DNA of 64,000 nucleotides from assembly GCF_963855985.1 (NCBI RefSeq), contig NC_087099.1, positions 16,150,001-16,214,000 of the forward strand, given 5' to 3'. The notes under the pieces were generated by a model that saw only the letters and a program-made list of their open reading frames with translations, had not been told where the DNA came from and ran no database searches. This DNA is from Ostrinia nubilalis (lineage: Eukaryota > Arthropoda > Insecta > Lepidoptera > Crambidae). Below, in pieces: positions 46,378 through 58,029 of the stretch. The position numbers were made by a program, and so were the translations under genes. The first letter of the stretch is position 1, and the number at the start of each line of letters is the position of its first letter.

Positions 46378-46383
46378 ACACTG
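46378..46383 (-). promoter_or_regulatory. Putative VAChT poly(A) signal AATAAA
   Basis: TTTATT on the plus strand is AATAAA in VAChT sense, about 280 bases past the stop. It is the first canonical hexamer downstream that I found. Longer 3' ends are possible in this AT-rich region. Confidence 0.45.
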
Positions 46384-46660
46384 GAACTATAATCTTATAG
46401 TATTTTGTACGAATGTACATTGAAGCCTTTACTATGGCATAATTAGTATCAAAACGCCATCATGAAAACGGCCATCGAAATATTCTACAATATCATATAT
46501 TACAAGCACAGCTAGTTAATAGACATCTAATCAGACACTAAATAACCCGCCGCCGATGGGATGCGGCTCAGTGATCGAAGTAGTACCCAAATATAAGACA
46601 TTTATAATTACACAACAAGTAAATTCAAAAATATAGACAACAACACTGAATTAGAGCGCT

Positions 46661-48505
46661 CTAGAAGCCTTGCCGGAAGGGGTTCTTGATGGCAGGCCCG
46701 GGGGCGGGCGCCGGGGCGGCGGCCGGGGCGGGCGCGGGCGCCGCCGCCGCCCTGAACGGGTTGCTGGCTGGAGGCTGCGGCTGCGCCGGCAGCTGCCGCG
46801 GCTGGCTGTAGCCCTGGCTCTGCTGCTGGTAGTCCTGCTGCTGGTGCTGCTGCTGCTGCTCGTACCCCTGCCCGTAGTTCTGATAACCCCCCTGGTACGA
46901 CTGGTCGTAATTGTACCCCTGCCCGCCCGCGTCCACGTTCGACTCCTCTGTCCCCGCCACTTGGCCAGACACATTGGAGTACTCCAAATGATTCTTGTAT
47001 TCCCCATTCACGGGTCTCTGGTCTTGCAAACTGTACGTCTGGTACTCCTTGTCGGGCGGGTCGGCCATCAAAATGTTGGCTTCGTTCTCGAACGGCTTGA
47101 AGTCGTAAATGTGCCTGAGGTACATCAAGACGGGAGCGTAGAGAAGATTGCTGAAGGCTATAAACAGATTCAAGGCGGTGAAACCGATGGCTTCGACCAC
47201 CTCGCCGGCGATGATGGGCCCCACGGCGTAAGCGAAGGAGTACGATATATCGGCGATTGCGTAGATGCTGCCGTAGACTGACACGTACCGCACGTCCACG
47301 AGGTACCCGAGCATCGGCAGCAAGGCGGTGTCGATCAGAGCGATCCCGAAACAAATTCCGCATATAGGTATCATCAACATTTTGTAAGAGTTTGCGAATG
47401 GTATTATAAAACAGCAGAGCCCTTCCAACGCCAGACCGCCCGCGGCCATCAGCCACTGCTGTTGAGGGTACTTCCTGGCCATTTTTACTGTAATGATTAC
47501 GCCGAGAACGTGCGGGAAGAAGGCTGGTAGCCAAATCATGCCAATTTTCCAATTATCTTTGGTAAGGTTGTCTTCCATCCATAATGAGATTGTCGGTTCA
47601 AGGAACGCCAATGCGACATTGGACATCATGAGTGCTCCAGCACAAACTGCAATGTATGGGTCCATCAGGAGCTTCCATATAGGTGTTCCGGCAGGCTTCG
47701 GCTCTCTCGCCTCCTTCATTTGTGTCTTCAGTGGTTTCATGACCAACAGTAACATAAATCCGTCCAAAAGAGATATCAAAGCGAGAATTAGGAACGGAAC
47801 TTCTTTGCCTGCGAATTGATATAATGCCCCACCAAAAGGTGGTGCAACGAGACAGCCGAAACTAATGAACGCGAGGGCGATACCAAGAGCCTTAGATCTC
47901 TCATTCTCTTCTGTAAACCTGTCAGCGATCATGGCCAGGCCAGAAGTATCGGCGAAGGCGGAGCCGACGCCTTGCAGACTTCTCGCGAAGAACAACATGC
48001 CGTAGCTCCGGCCGCAGGCAAATATAGAAGTCGAAAGAAACATTATAATAAGTCCGAACATCATGGGTATGTCATACCCGATGCGGTCGATTAAGGCACC
48101 AGAAAAAGGGTTAATCATGAGTTGCACTATCGCTTTTGAAGCGAAGAGAACCCCCGTCGCCGACTCTTGGCCCTCATGCGAGGCTGGGATGATTTTGGTG
48201 GGGATGATGGTCCTGTTGCCTTCCCTGATGGGAGGCAGCTCGACGACGTGGTCGTAGCCGGCCTCGCCCCACGCGCCTATGTACCTGAGGTAGTCGGGGA
48301 TGATGGGCACGATCACCATGTACAACATGTTGTCCAGGAGTAACGCTATGGATACTATGACAAGGATGATTTTCCTCTGGGAGCCGGGTTCCTTGATCTT
48401 CTCCCATAATACCTCGCGGACCTCCCGCACCTCGAGGTTGACGACGGGGATGACGGTGTTGTCGATCTTCTGCCATACCGTCTGGGGTCCTTCGCCTTCC
48501 GCCAT
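46661..48505 (-). CDS. VAChT: Vesicular acetylcholine transporter (SLC18 family), complete, single coding exon
   Basis: The protein is 614 aa. It loads acetylcholine into synaptic vesicles in exchange for protons. It is a 12-helix major facilitator. Helix 1 contains LLLDNMLYMVIVPIIP with the conserved Asp58. A lumenal loop follows with sequon N97-R-T. Then come FASKAIVQLM.NPFSG, RSLQGVGSAFADTSGLAMIA with DRFTEENERS, and GYLVDVRYVSVYGSIYAIAD (the transport Asp in a late helix). The N-terminus and C-tail should be cytosolic. The tail has a conserved NEANILM.DPP segment, a Tyr/Gln/Gly-rich stretch, a Pro-Ala run, and two NPF motifs (582-584, 608-610) of the type bound by EH-domain endocytic adaptors. 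The sequence agrees with insect VAChT along its whole length. The ATG follows CTCAAG. It is intronless and on the ChAT strand upstream of the ChAT exons, as in the known cholinergic locus. Confidence 0.97.
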   Translation of the reverse strand: MAEGEGPQTVWQKIDNTVIPVVNLEVREVREVLWEKIKEPGSQRKIILVIVSIALLLDNMLYMVIVPIIPDYLRYIGAWGEAGYDHVVELPPIREGNRTIIPTKIIPASHEGQESATGVLFASKAIVQLMINPFSGALIDRIGYDIPMMFGLIIMFLSTSIFACGRSYGMLFFARSLQGVGSAFADTSGLAMIADRFTEENERSKALGIALAFISFGCLVAPPFGGALYQFAGKEVPFLILALISLLDGFMLLLVMKPLKTQMKEAREPKPAGTPIWKLLMDPYIAVCAGALMMSNVALAFLEPTISLWMEDNLTKDNWKIGMIWLPAFFPHVLGVIITVKMARKYPQQQWLMAAGGLALEGLCCFIIPFANSYKMLMIPICGICFGIALIDTALLPMLGYLVDVRYVSVYGSIYAIADISYSFAYAVGPIIAGEVVEAIGFTALNLFIAFSNLLYAPVLMYLRHIYDFKPFENEANILMADPPDKEYQTYSLQDQRPVNGEYKNHLEYSNVSGQVAGTEESNVDAGGQGYNYDQSYQGGYQNYGQGYEQQQQHQQQDYQQQSQGYSQPRQLPAQPQPPASNPFRAAAAPAPAPAAAPAPAPGPAIKNPFRQGF

Positions 48506-48643
48506 CTTGAGTGTGTCTGGTTACCGTGTGCTCAGAAATTTCTACGTAGCGTGTGAGCCCGTGTTCATGGTCGTGCGCGCGCGCCTCGCCCGCTCACAGA
48601 ACATTGGCTCCCGCGGCGCGACCCTCGCAAAGGACTTCGGAAC
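48506..48643 (-). promoter_or_regulatory. VAChT 5' leader, possible splice acceptor at its start
   Basis: The GC-rich sequence directly upstream of the VAChT ATG begins after TTTGTCGTCAG on the minus strand (AG at 48644..48645), a reasonable 3' splice site. In known cholinergic loci VAChT transcripts are spliced from a shared upstream non-coding exon, which fits. The upstream exon was not identified. Confidence 0.45.
48542..48604 (-). promoter_or_regulatory. Upstream ORF in the VAChT 5' leader
   Basis: An ATG at 48602..48604 opens 20 codons to TAG at 48542..48544, including a second in-frame ATG after 12 codons. It ends 36 bases before the VAChT start. The peptide is Arg-rich and resembles nothing I know. 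If the leader is transcribed as drawn, the uORF could lower VAChT translation. Confidence 0.5.
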
Positions 48644-48649
48644 CTGACG

Positions 48650-50849
48650 ACAAACAGAAATGATCATTAATATCATTTCCTCGGGGCGCTCTCGCGCAGG
48701 GTTAAAAGTGTTGTTTCAAAAGGATTTTGAGTCGATCTTTGTTTCTGTTAGTTGACATGGTTCCTCCGTCCGTGCGAATTTAATGAAATCTTCCTTTTTT
48801 CAAAGACGATTCAGAGTCCTTTTGAACAAAGCACGAACATTAAAATAAATAAACATATACAATTTTTAAAATGTTTTCGTACACTTTGAAATGCAGTCCC
48901 TAGATTATTCTGAAAAACGCTTCATGTAACATAAAAATTTGCGAAAATAATAACACAAACAATTTTATTTCAATACGCAAAAAATTACAGTTAAGACTGC
49001 TATACTTAGTATACTATAGAAAAATGATTAGAAAAGGTGAAAAAAGAAATTGAAACGAGACAAATGTCTTTCTTTCAAAAATCTGGATTGAGTTTTTTGT
49101 TCGAGGGGTGTGTTCGTCGGCAAATGCCTTTTCTCGTTAAAACACTACGGTCGGCGGGTAATTGTAACGACTTGTTTAGTCCAAATCCAATTTGTCCGGG
49201 ACCCCGTCATTATCAACGGAGGGGAATTTCTTGTGCAAGTTTGGGGTTCCCTAATTTCAAATATCGGCTACTACTAAACTTTTTTTGTAGTTGTCAAGTT
49301 TCTGAAATTTGTAGGTATTTAGTAGAACCACTCAGACTTACTTAAATTTGTTTAACCCAATTAGTGAACTTTAAAAATAAGCAATATTATAAAGTGTGTT
49401 TTGTTTATACCTAAAGCTTTCTATTCGGTAATAACATTAACCTTCAAAAGCTTGACATTCGGCCCATACCTAATCAATCTCCATTTGAAAGAACTTTTCG
49501 TGACTAATACCTAAATGTTATTTGTTTAATAATAGTGAACCACTTTAATTATTTCAAATTTCTTTACCGATCTATGTAGACTTGGAACTTTAGCCATTCC
49601 ATAAGTAAAACTATTTAGATTATTTTATAGTACAGAACCCTCTGTATACGTAACGTCTTCACTTGACCAGGTTTTCGTTCCGTCGTAAGTAAGGGTCTTT
49701 CTTTCGGTTTTTTCGGAGCCGAAATGAGCCTGTCTTTCATCCAATAAGTAATTCGATCGCAGCTCTTAGCAAACGCTGTTTTTGCAAACAGGAGAAGGAG
49801 ATATTTGTATTTGCGGGTATTCTCTAGGGTAGCATACTCTGCGAGCTATTTATAGTCTTACACTTTTGAACTTGTTTCAAACTGGGTAACAAGAGCTTTA
49901 GAACTTTTGAAAACGAACTTTGTAAGATAAGTTACGGACGTGGGTGCTTACTTACTTCTAGTAAGCTATGCTTTCTTTCAAGACTGCAGGTAGGAAGTAG
50001 GAAGAGAAACATTGTAACTTTCCAATATCTTTTTTGTGTTCTATTTAGAATACTTCGTGACAAACAAAAACTAAGGCTTTCATTTATGTGTATATCTCCT
50101 AAGTAATAAGGAAATGGTTACTAAATTAAGCACTCCCCAATACCTTTTCGTGAAAGCTAATCCGACTGCTCCCACAATACGCCAAATCTATTACCCTATA
50201 AGCAATCTTTTGAAGCCTTTCAAAACACGGCCTCAATAAACGTTGTTTCGTTGGGAAAATACCAGAAAATTCCTGTTGTCGAGGAAAAAAGCGGAAAATC
50301 CTCGTTAAGGCGCCGGCTGAATGCAAAAAAGGAGGAAAGTTCTGTAGGGTTGGAAGCTTAATGAACTTGAAAAAGATACTGAAGTTTTTGTCAAAGGAAA
50401 TCCTAGAAGCATAACTTAAAACAGCTTTCAGGGAAAAAGTTATAAATGTCTTCATTTAAATAGGCAATCTAAATATGACCTTTGTTCTAATATCAGAGGT
50501 TTTCTTTTTCCTTTTTAGTAATTTATTTAAATATCCTAAACTAAATTGGGCTAGAAAGAAATCTTTGGAGACTATTGTTTTATTTAACGGTTTGTTCAGG
50601 TCATAATAGAATTTTCTTTGACGAATTCTGATTATAAATATTTATTTAGGAAATGGAGCTAAAGTTTCTCATTATAAGTATTTTACTGGTGGTTTAATGT
50701 ATTTGATTTTAATTCAAAATTGTCTTTACTTAATTAACCTAACTCGCCTCAGTCTATTTCATGTGGTCGCATGACTTTAAAATATTGTTTTAGGTTGATC
50801 CAATTTTTATGTTTAGGTTGAACCAATAACTGATAACATTCGTTCGTTT
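48650..50849. other. Upstream region of VAChT, no gene seen
   Basis: AT-rich. It should be first-intron or promoter DNA of the cholinergic locus. Frames of 102 codons (49037..49345 plus) and 109 codons (50126..50455 minus) show no recognisable domain. Confidence 0.4.
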
Positions 50850-50899
50850 CAGCCAAATGACGTCCACTGCTGGACAAAGGCCTCCCCCAAGGTTTTCCT
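50850..50899 (-). pseudogene. Short non-LTR retrotransposon 3' tail
   Basis: On the minus strand the end reads FVQQWTSFG then TGA, the same LINE ORF ending as at 578..733. One G is missing in the GGGAGGC run, which breaks the frame. Only about 50 bp remains. Confidence 0.7.
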
Positions 50900-53800
50900 G
50901 ATAACATACTTTATAATATTGTTTCAGTTGATGTAGAACTAGTAACTGTTAATGTAATGAGGTAGGTATGAGGTAATCAATATAAATTAAGTATCCAAGG
51001 TAACCCCCGTATCAAAAACACTTCTGGCAAAGTAACGTTACTGGCCTCCGTCCATTTTCTACGACCTACTCGAAAAGTTTTGCTGGGCCAAGGATATGAA
51101 TTCAGGTCACCTTGAACATTTATGTCTTGAGATTTAGACTGATGATAAGTCTACTAAACATAATGTATTAAATGAAAGGTCAATTAAATGGTTAACTTAA
51201 AGATAATACACGTTTAGTAAATTACGAATAACGACATCATTCCAACGGATCCAACCCACAAGCGATAACAATTTTTTAGGCTTGGGTGCACCATCTAACT
51301 TTATAGTTAAAAATCTCTCAAACGCTATAGAAAAAACAACGGTTATCGTTATTGTTACGGTTAAAGTTAGGTGGTGCAACCCAAAGTTAGGTGAATTAAA
51401 TTCATCAGTCAATAAAGCTTTCGTTCACTAAAGCTCGTAACTAATAAATCAAAGGGAACCTATCAAATGTAACCCTTTTAACCATGAACATGAATCTGAT
51501 GATTGTTTCCAGTTAGTAATTTCACTTCAGCTTACTAAATCGTAAGTACATTCTAGGCGACACTAATGACTTTCTATGAACTGTATTGGTTTACTAGAAC
51601 TGTACCACCATAATCGAATACATCGTGAATGGCTATTTGAATATTATAATTGTTTTTGTTGTGTTATAATAGACGAGATTACCAACTAAAAGACACTAAA
51701 GGACTGTTTTACAATTATTAATTTCTATGTCAGTAGGGTAGGGACATACACATACAGTGAGCTCGATAGTTTTTTATCATAAATGGATAATTGAGGATGG
51801 CAAATTTGAGCTGTCAACCTACATCACATTTTAATAGCCCTGCCAATTTATACCTACGTTTAAGACTGTTAATCAGAAGTTTCTATAGAATTTCGATAAT
51901 TGACCTCAATTTTGTATTAAAGACTAGCACTTTTAGCGTGAATTCCTAATCAATTATTCCGCAAATACCTATCCAACCTCGGTCCTAATGGTCCTTTATG
52001 AGCAGTGGTCAGTTAAGTACATAAACCAGCTTGGTCAGCAGAAACATGCGCAGTTGTAAGAGTCGAGTGCGCAATAATTGGTAGCGTAGAGCTTTCGAAC
52101 GAACGCCCTTTGTGCGGTGAGTGGATGGGGAATTAGCTTCGGTAATAAAACGTCAATTCGTTTGAGAGTGGCATTTATACGAGTAATATTTTCATTTTAT
52201 GAGCACACTTATTTAAATTATTAACATACGAAAATACAGTAAGTCAGGTAAGTATATGGAGGACGGGTTTCAATCCCGCGTAGCTATTAAATGTTCAGTA
52301 TCACGTTTTGTTATTAATTCAATAGGAGAAATTGTATTATGTCAATCTTTAGTTATGAACGTGTCATTAACAATTATTTCACTGGAAAGTTTTCCAATAA
52401 GTGAGAGCATTGAAAATAAAAAAAAGTTTTCGTGGGTACATCAATGTGCCAAAAATATGAATACACAAAAAGATCGTTCCTAAGTTTAATATTTAAAAGT
52501 CGTAAAAGCAGCCATAGTAAAATATAACTGCGTTTTCATATTGTATACGGTTATACAAACATAATGTATACTACTTTTTTACAAAGGTTGCACAACACAG
52601 CGGCACTTGTGACTCGTTGCAGTGCAGTGCGCCGCAGCCATTACGTAACCGGCTCGTATCGACCCCGCGGCCGTCGCGGGCCTGATATAGTTGTTTCACG
52701 GCTACAAAAATAATTTAACCTACTTCCTATGTCAAGGAGTAGACGTATACTAAAAAAGCTATTGTTAAATAACACATTTCATTTTGAAGGCAGGGTAACT
52801 TCAGTCACAAAATTGGAAATTCCAGACGGATGGACCGATTATGTAGAGCTACATACACTGTTTCCATTCCAAACATTTTTGAATACTTACTAAGAACAAC
52901 AACATACATTTTTTGTTGTTTTGTCGTTCCTACAGGTTTCAAAAACGATTTGTAACTGAGGATTGGATTTACAGTCCAAAAATGTAGGAAAAGTTATATC
53001 AAACTCGCAACCAATCAGAACTTGCATGCAACGCGAAACGCAGGATTTTCTAACAGCTCCGCCGATTCAGTCCAATTTAAACTTTACTCTGTTAGTTTTC
53101 GTGTTGGATTTTCATATTCAATGTTAATATAGCGTTTAAACTGTACAATAGTCCTCTTTACTCTGTAAATAGTTTTACATAGCAATGTGCTAACATTATT
53201 TTTCACTTGTTTCAGGTAAGTCGGTGTGTTTTCTAATTATATTTTACTTGTCTTTTGGTTACTGTGAATATTGTACTTGCTCCCAGAAGAAAGCGCAATA
53301 GATTCTATACAAACATCAGAGCGAAGTCAAAAAAGGTAAGTGATTTTTTTAACCACGTTTAATCGCCTTGTTTTTGTGTGAGTGAAACGAAACTACTTTA
53401 ACCTATTGGAAACACTCTTTTTACCATTAATTCGTATTAAAAGAAGTACAATTCACACAAGCGAGCATTTTAATAGGCACTTCCTAGTAATCAATCATAG
53501 ACTTAGGGGCACAAAGAACGCCGCTCGCACACAAAGCGCTCCAGCCCCATCAAATCAAATGATTTCCAGGTACAAGTAGGGCTGCCGACTCATTAATTAG
53601 ATGTATAAATGTGTATCAAATCATCATACGAAGGGTCCAATGAGTTAGGCGTTGTGTTATCATGGTCAATGTACATTATCAGAAATAATTTTAATTCTGT
53701 CTTGATAGAATATCAAAATAGAACCAATCAAGAGCTCTAATGTCTTAACTTTAAATGTAGCTTTGAAATTCGCTTTGGTAAGTCTACTTATTAACAAAAA

Positions 53801-56800
53801 TACTTTCAATATTGTATTTTGGTCGAAGTATCAAAATAAAACCAGTCAAGAGCTTTATGCCTAAGTTCAAAGGTAGCTTTGAGATTCGCTTCCAATTACG
53901 GGCCTAAATGTTTAGCTAGCTACCTTTTTTACTTTAACCAAGCATCAACAGATCCTAAACAAAACTATGGATGCTAAAGTATGGAGTTATTTATTTATTA
54001 ATTATTCATTGTGATTAATTAGTCATGGTAATTTTTGCAAAAACATGAAACCTCATGATGTATTTCACAACCCTGGTATATTATTTCCCGCAAAAGACGA
54101 GTCATTATGAATAATGGAGTAATCTAGAACAACAGCGAAACGGCACAAAGGTGGAGTACTCAAAAATTAAACGCTGAACAATCGCGTTACCGTTGCCCGC
54201 GGCCATTAAGCCTGCTTCTTTATTCCGTTTCTTGTACCTTTCCTTTGAGTATGTGGGTACAGAAAAAGCCTTTTCAAGAGTTATTCTTAAACATTTATTG
54301 CCCATTTTTTCTCATTATACCTTCCTCTCAAGCGATACATAATGCCTAAAAACTGTTAAAAAAAAAGCTAAAAAAAACATCAAAGACGCACCTACTAAGC
54401 TTACAGTTACAGCACTTAACTTTTACGTTGACTACGAAACTTATTCGTAGCATGCTACGACGCGTCTACGGGCTATCGTAGCGAGATTCGTAGTTCAATC
54501 AATATATTTATTTTATACAGGTTACGAGATATCCTACTCATATATCAACGTCAATAGTTTCATTATTAGTTGAGTTACTCGTATAGTATCGTAAATAAAA
54601 ATCTATCATGATCATTGGATACCACACAAATCAACACAGAAAAAATAACTTCTAGTAATAAATTGTTTGTAATAGCTGCTTCAATAATAATCACGTTATC
54701 ATAATTACACGACATGAAGGTTACTAAGCAAAACAATGTATTCGAGCAATTGCATGCATAAGTACTTGTATTCACATTAATTTAACACTAAACTCTGGTA
54801 GAGCTTTCGCGTGTGAACTTACCAAAGCTCTACATCGCCTGCTCTGCCTTATTTATGGTTTTCAACACGGAAGTGCCGGCCTTGCGACACAAACATGCTA
54901 TAGTTCATTCAAAACTTTTTGTGTAGCTGGAAATAGAAAGTAATTTGCAAAACCCCGATGCATGCATAATTTTCTCGCTATTACTAATAATTGTATGAAT
55001 TATTACCGTATCCCTCGACCCGACTAGATTGCCTTTATGAAACAATGTTATAAACCTAAAACTTGCAACGGTTTTAAAAACAACTCCTCACCTCTCAAAT
55101 GACCTAAATTGTCATAACGATCCCCGAGTCTAGGTAGGGCAAAATTAAATTGGGAACGTGTAAAAGTGACCGCGGCGATCGATGAAAGATGCCTAGACGT
55201 GATACGAAAACGAAATCGCCAAAGATGTCTGTCTGCTAAAGATCTAATACCCCACTCGTATACCGTTGGTACGAACGAACCGATTTGCTTTGATGTTTAT
55301 TATGCGGACTGCACGGAAATGGACTTAATTTTTATCTCTCATAATCTAATAATAATAACCTGGGTGTCTTTAAAACGTAAGTATAGGATAGGCATCCCAC
55401 CAAAAACATTTTTATATAAAATGTTGCCAAGACGAGACTATATGGCACGCACGGTCAAAAAGTTACCAGGCCTCATGTAGATCCAAGCTTCTAACTCTAA
55501 ATGCCCTAACTTCACAAATTCTGTACCTTAGTCAAAAAAATATGTAAGTTCGCCGTATCGCTGCCGTCATATGAGCATGGTGAAAAATGTATTCATTGCT
55601 CTTCTGTTAACAGTACTTCTTGTAGTTATGTACACAACCTAATACAAACTCAGCCGTCACTGACTTGGTACTCGTATTCCTTTATCAACAATGATCAAAT
55701 TAGCCCCCAGTATAGGTAAACAAATATAATTCTACCAATACATCTTCCTGTGATATTTATCTAAGTAGTAGGTAATTCAAATAACGACCCGGGCCCCGCG
55801 GCCCCCGGGGCCCCCGGAGCGCGGCGGATTATACGGAGGTAAACATCGCATCAAAACGAAATGAAATTGCTATTTCTAAGCACACACGCAGAAAGTATTG
55901 CTCATTTGACTAAAATGATATTATGAATTTCTGATAAAGATAATTTTTTCTTTGTTTCTGTTACGTGACTATTTTATTTCTATCTAATTTTATTTCTTTT
56001 TTCAAAGAAGTGTAATACGATAAACCTGGCTGTAATAGCATATTATGATCCTTCTTCTGACCAATAATAGACAAATACTGGTCGCAATCCAATGAATTTA
56101 TTACGTTTACGTTCTGCTCTATAACACCACCAAAATGCATCATAATTCACTGCACTACTTCCGAATCATACTTTCACTGAACTACAAAAGCCTACCATTT
56201 AAATGTTAATTCTATTTATCCTTTTACTCGTAATTTGCATTTCGCTAACAACACTATTTGTGCAGCCGAAATGCCCTGCGGGTGTGCAGTCGGCGTTTTC
56301 AAAGACAGGTGAGGGCAAGTTAATTTCACTGAGGGTGTGCCCCCAGGGGAGGGGGGAACTGGCTGACCTATAAACTAGATGATCTATTTTCGGCTGTAAC
56401 CCGATAGGCTTAAGGCCTAAAATAAAGTGGCGAGGGACTAGACAGGGGAAAGCGCGCCAGGTACTGAATTTTTTACGAGCTTTTCCGAAAAGCTTTTTGC
56501 GAGAGCTTTGTCTGGCGAAAGTGTTGCGCACTGTGTCTGCTCACGCGTGCTGGAAATTGGTTTTTAGATTGCATTAGACGGGCAAGTGTGATGCGAGTAA
56601 AAAGATAACACTTAAAGTTATAACCCCTGGAGAATTACGTAGGTAACGTAACAAAGCACTTATTACTCATGAAGTAATGGGATACTTTTTAGGGATTCTC
56701 GCATTATTCTAATTTAATATTTTCATCAAACGCTTGGGGAGTTTATGTTTCATTCGTCGGGTATGGTTTTGGTCTTAAATTGTCTGTCTGTTCTACCAAC

Positions 56801-57917
56801 GCACTTTTATCATACTCAATTCGTAATGTTATTTGATAAAAAACACAGGGAAATCGTTCAAGTTTTCATAACAATTTTTGTTCAATTAGAAGCCCATCAA
56901 ATCAATCACACACGACTGTTCAAAACAATCAAAGTACAATTACTGTCACAAAAACAGTTTAATATCGAGTATTAATATGGCGGAACAATCGCGAGGTGAA
57001 CGGGGCGATCAAAGCGGGCCCTTTATGCCCCGCGGGGCGCTTGCGCACCCATGGGGTGCTTTTGTACCCCAGCAATGGATTGTCAGCCACAGAATTCACT
57101 ACCGAGACTTTGTTTCGGGAAACAATAGTGAATGGTTTGTACGTTTACAATGTTTATTGAGGCAGGTTGTTACAAAATAATTAAGATTAGATTGCTAATC
57201 TCAGGGTTTCCTCTTTAGTAAAGAAATAAATAACTTTAGAACGTTTTACATGTATTAGGTACAAGCCGATTGAGTACCATGAGAACCTAACAAAAGGTTA
57301 AAAAACTCAGTCATTTTTGTCTTCACAAGAATTTGATGACAAAAGTGACTGAGTTTTTTGCGTTTTTTCTTCACAACTGGTCCACTTATTGTCCCAAGCA
57401 ATTGTGGTAGAGTTAAAATTATACTGGAAAGCCTTTTTTTGCAGATTTTTCTCATAACACTTTTGTATAAATAATCCCAGATTTTATAAAGTACCAGGAC
57501 AAACAGCCGGGGATATGTGCGATAAGTGCATGAAACAAAAATCTTTTGTTTGACATTTTAATAGGTAGCTGGCATTCAGTAGTTAGCGCAGCTTACTACA
57601 TGCATATAAAAACCCGCATTGCACAAAGTCCTCAAGCAGAGACAAAGGTCGCGGGTGAAGTGGTCGTGCCCTATCACAGGCGGCTTCAACTTCAACTAGC
57701 TGCACCAGTCGAGTGCTGGCCGCGTGCGAGCGGGACGGCCTGATGTGCGAGCAAGAGCACGAGGCTTGAGCACGAGTTGACGCTGAAGTGGTTATTGTAT
57801 TGTGCTCGTTATTTGAAGTGGACGTTTTTATTGTTCTATTGATGTGTTATGAAAATCACAGCAACTTTTTTATTGCTTTAAAAATTAAAAAATTCATAAA
57901 ATTAATTTATTTTTGCA
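50900..57917. other. Upstream or first-intron region, no gene supported
   Basis: AT-rich with a few GC patches: 52590..52690 (CGCCGCAGCC, CCCCGCGGCCGTCGCGGGCC), 55788..55830 (GGGCCCCGCGGCCCCCGGGG) and 57620..57770. These could be regulatory blocks or shared first exons of the locus, but I see no proof. A CTACG/CGTAG word cluster lies at 54425..54500. Frames such as 55166..55480 (plus, no ATG) and 56199..56531 (minus) are not recognisable. Confidence 0.35.
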
Positions 57918-58025
57918 AATAGGCTTTAAAAAAGCGCTTTTACACGTCCCAATATTAACCCTACCACTGCTTCGGGACAATAAATGGGCCAGTGCTGAGA
58001 AGAAGCAGCGCAAGAAACTCAAGAA
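57918..58025 (-). repeat. LINE-like 3' end fragment, copy 2
   Basis: Near-identical to 36661..36770 over ..CCACTGCTTCGGGACAATAA.. and AGTGCTGAGAAGAAGC. On the minus strand it ends in AAAAATAAATTAATTTTATG, fitting a LINE 3' end. Same orientation as copy 1. Confidence 0.7.
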
Positions 58026-58029
58026 ACTC

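Noticed and set aside
46608..47552. Long open frames overlapping VAChT in other frames (46608..47552 minus, 46670..47281 plus and others)
   Set aside because: They are GC-driven shadows of the VAChT coding exon, with low-complexity Arg/Ala/Leu translations and no domain.
55166..55480. 104-codon plus-strand frame with a Lys/Arg-rich start
   Set aside because: It opens at GTG without an ATG, has no recognisable domain and no clear splice sites.
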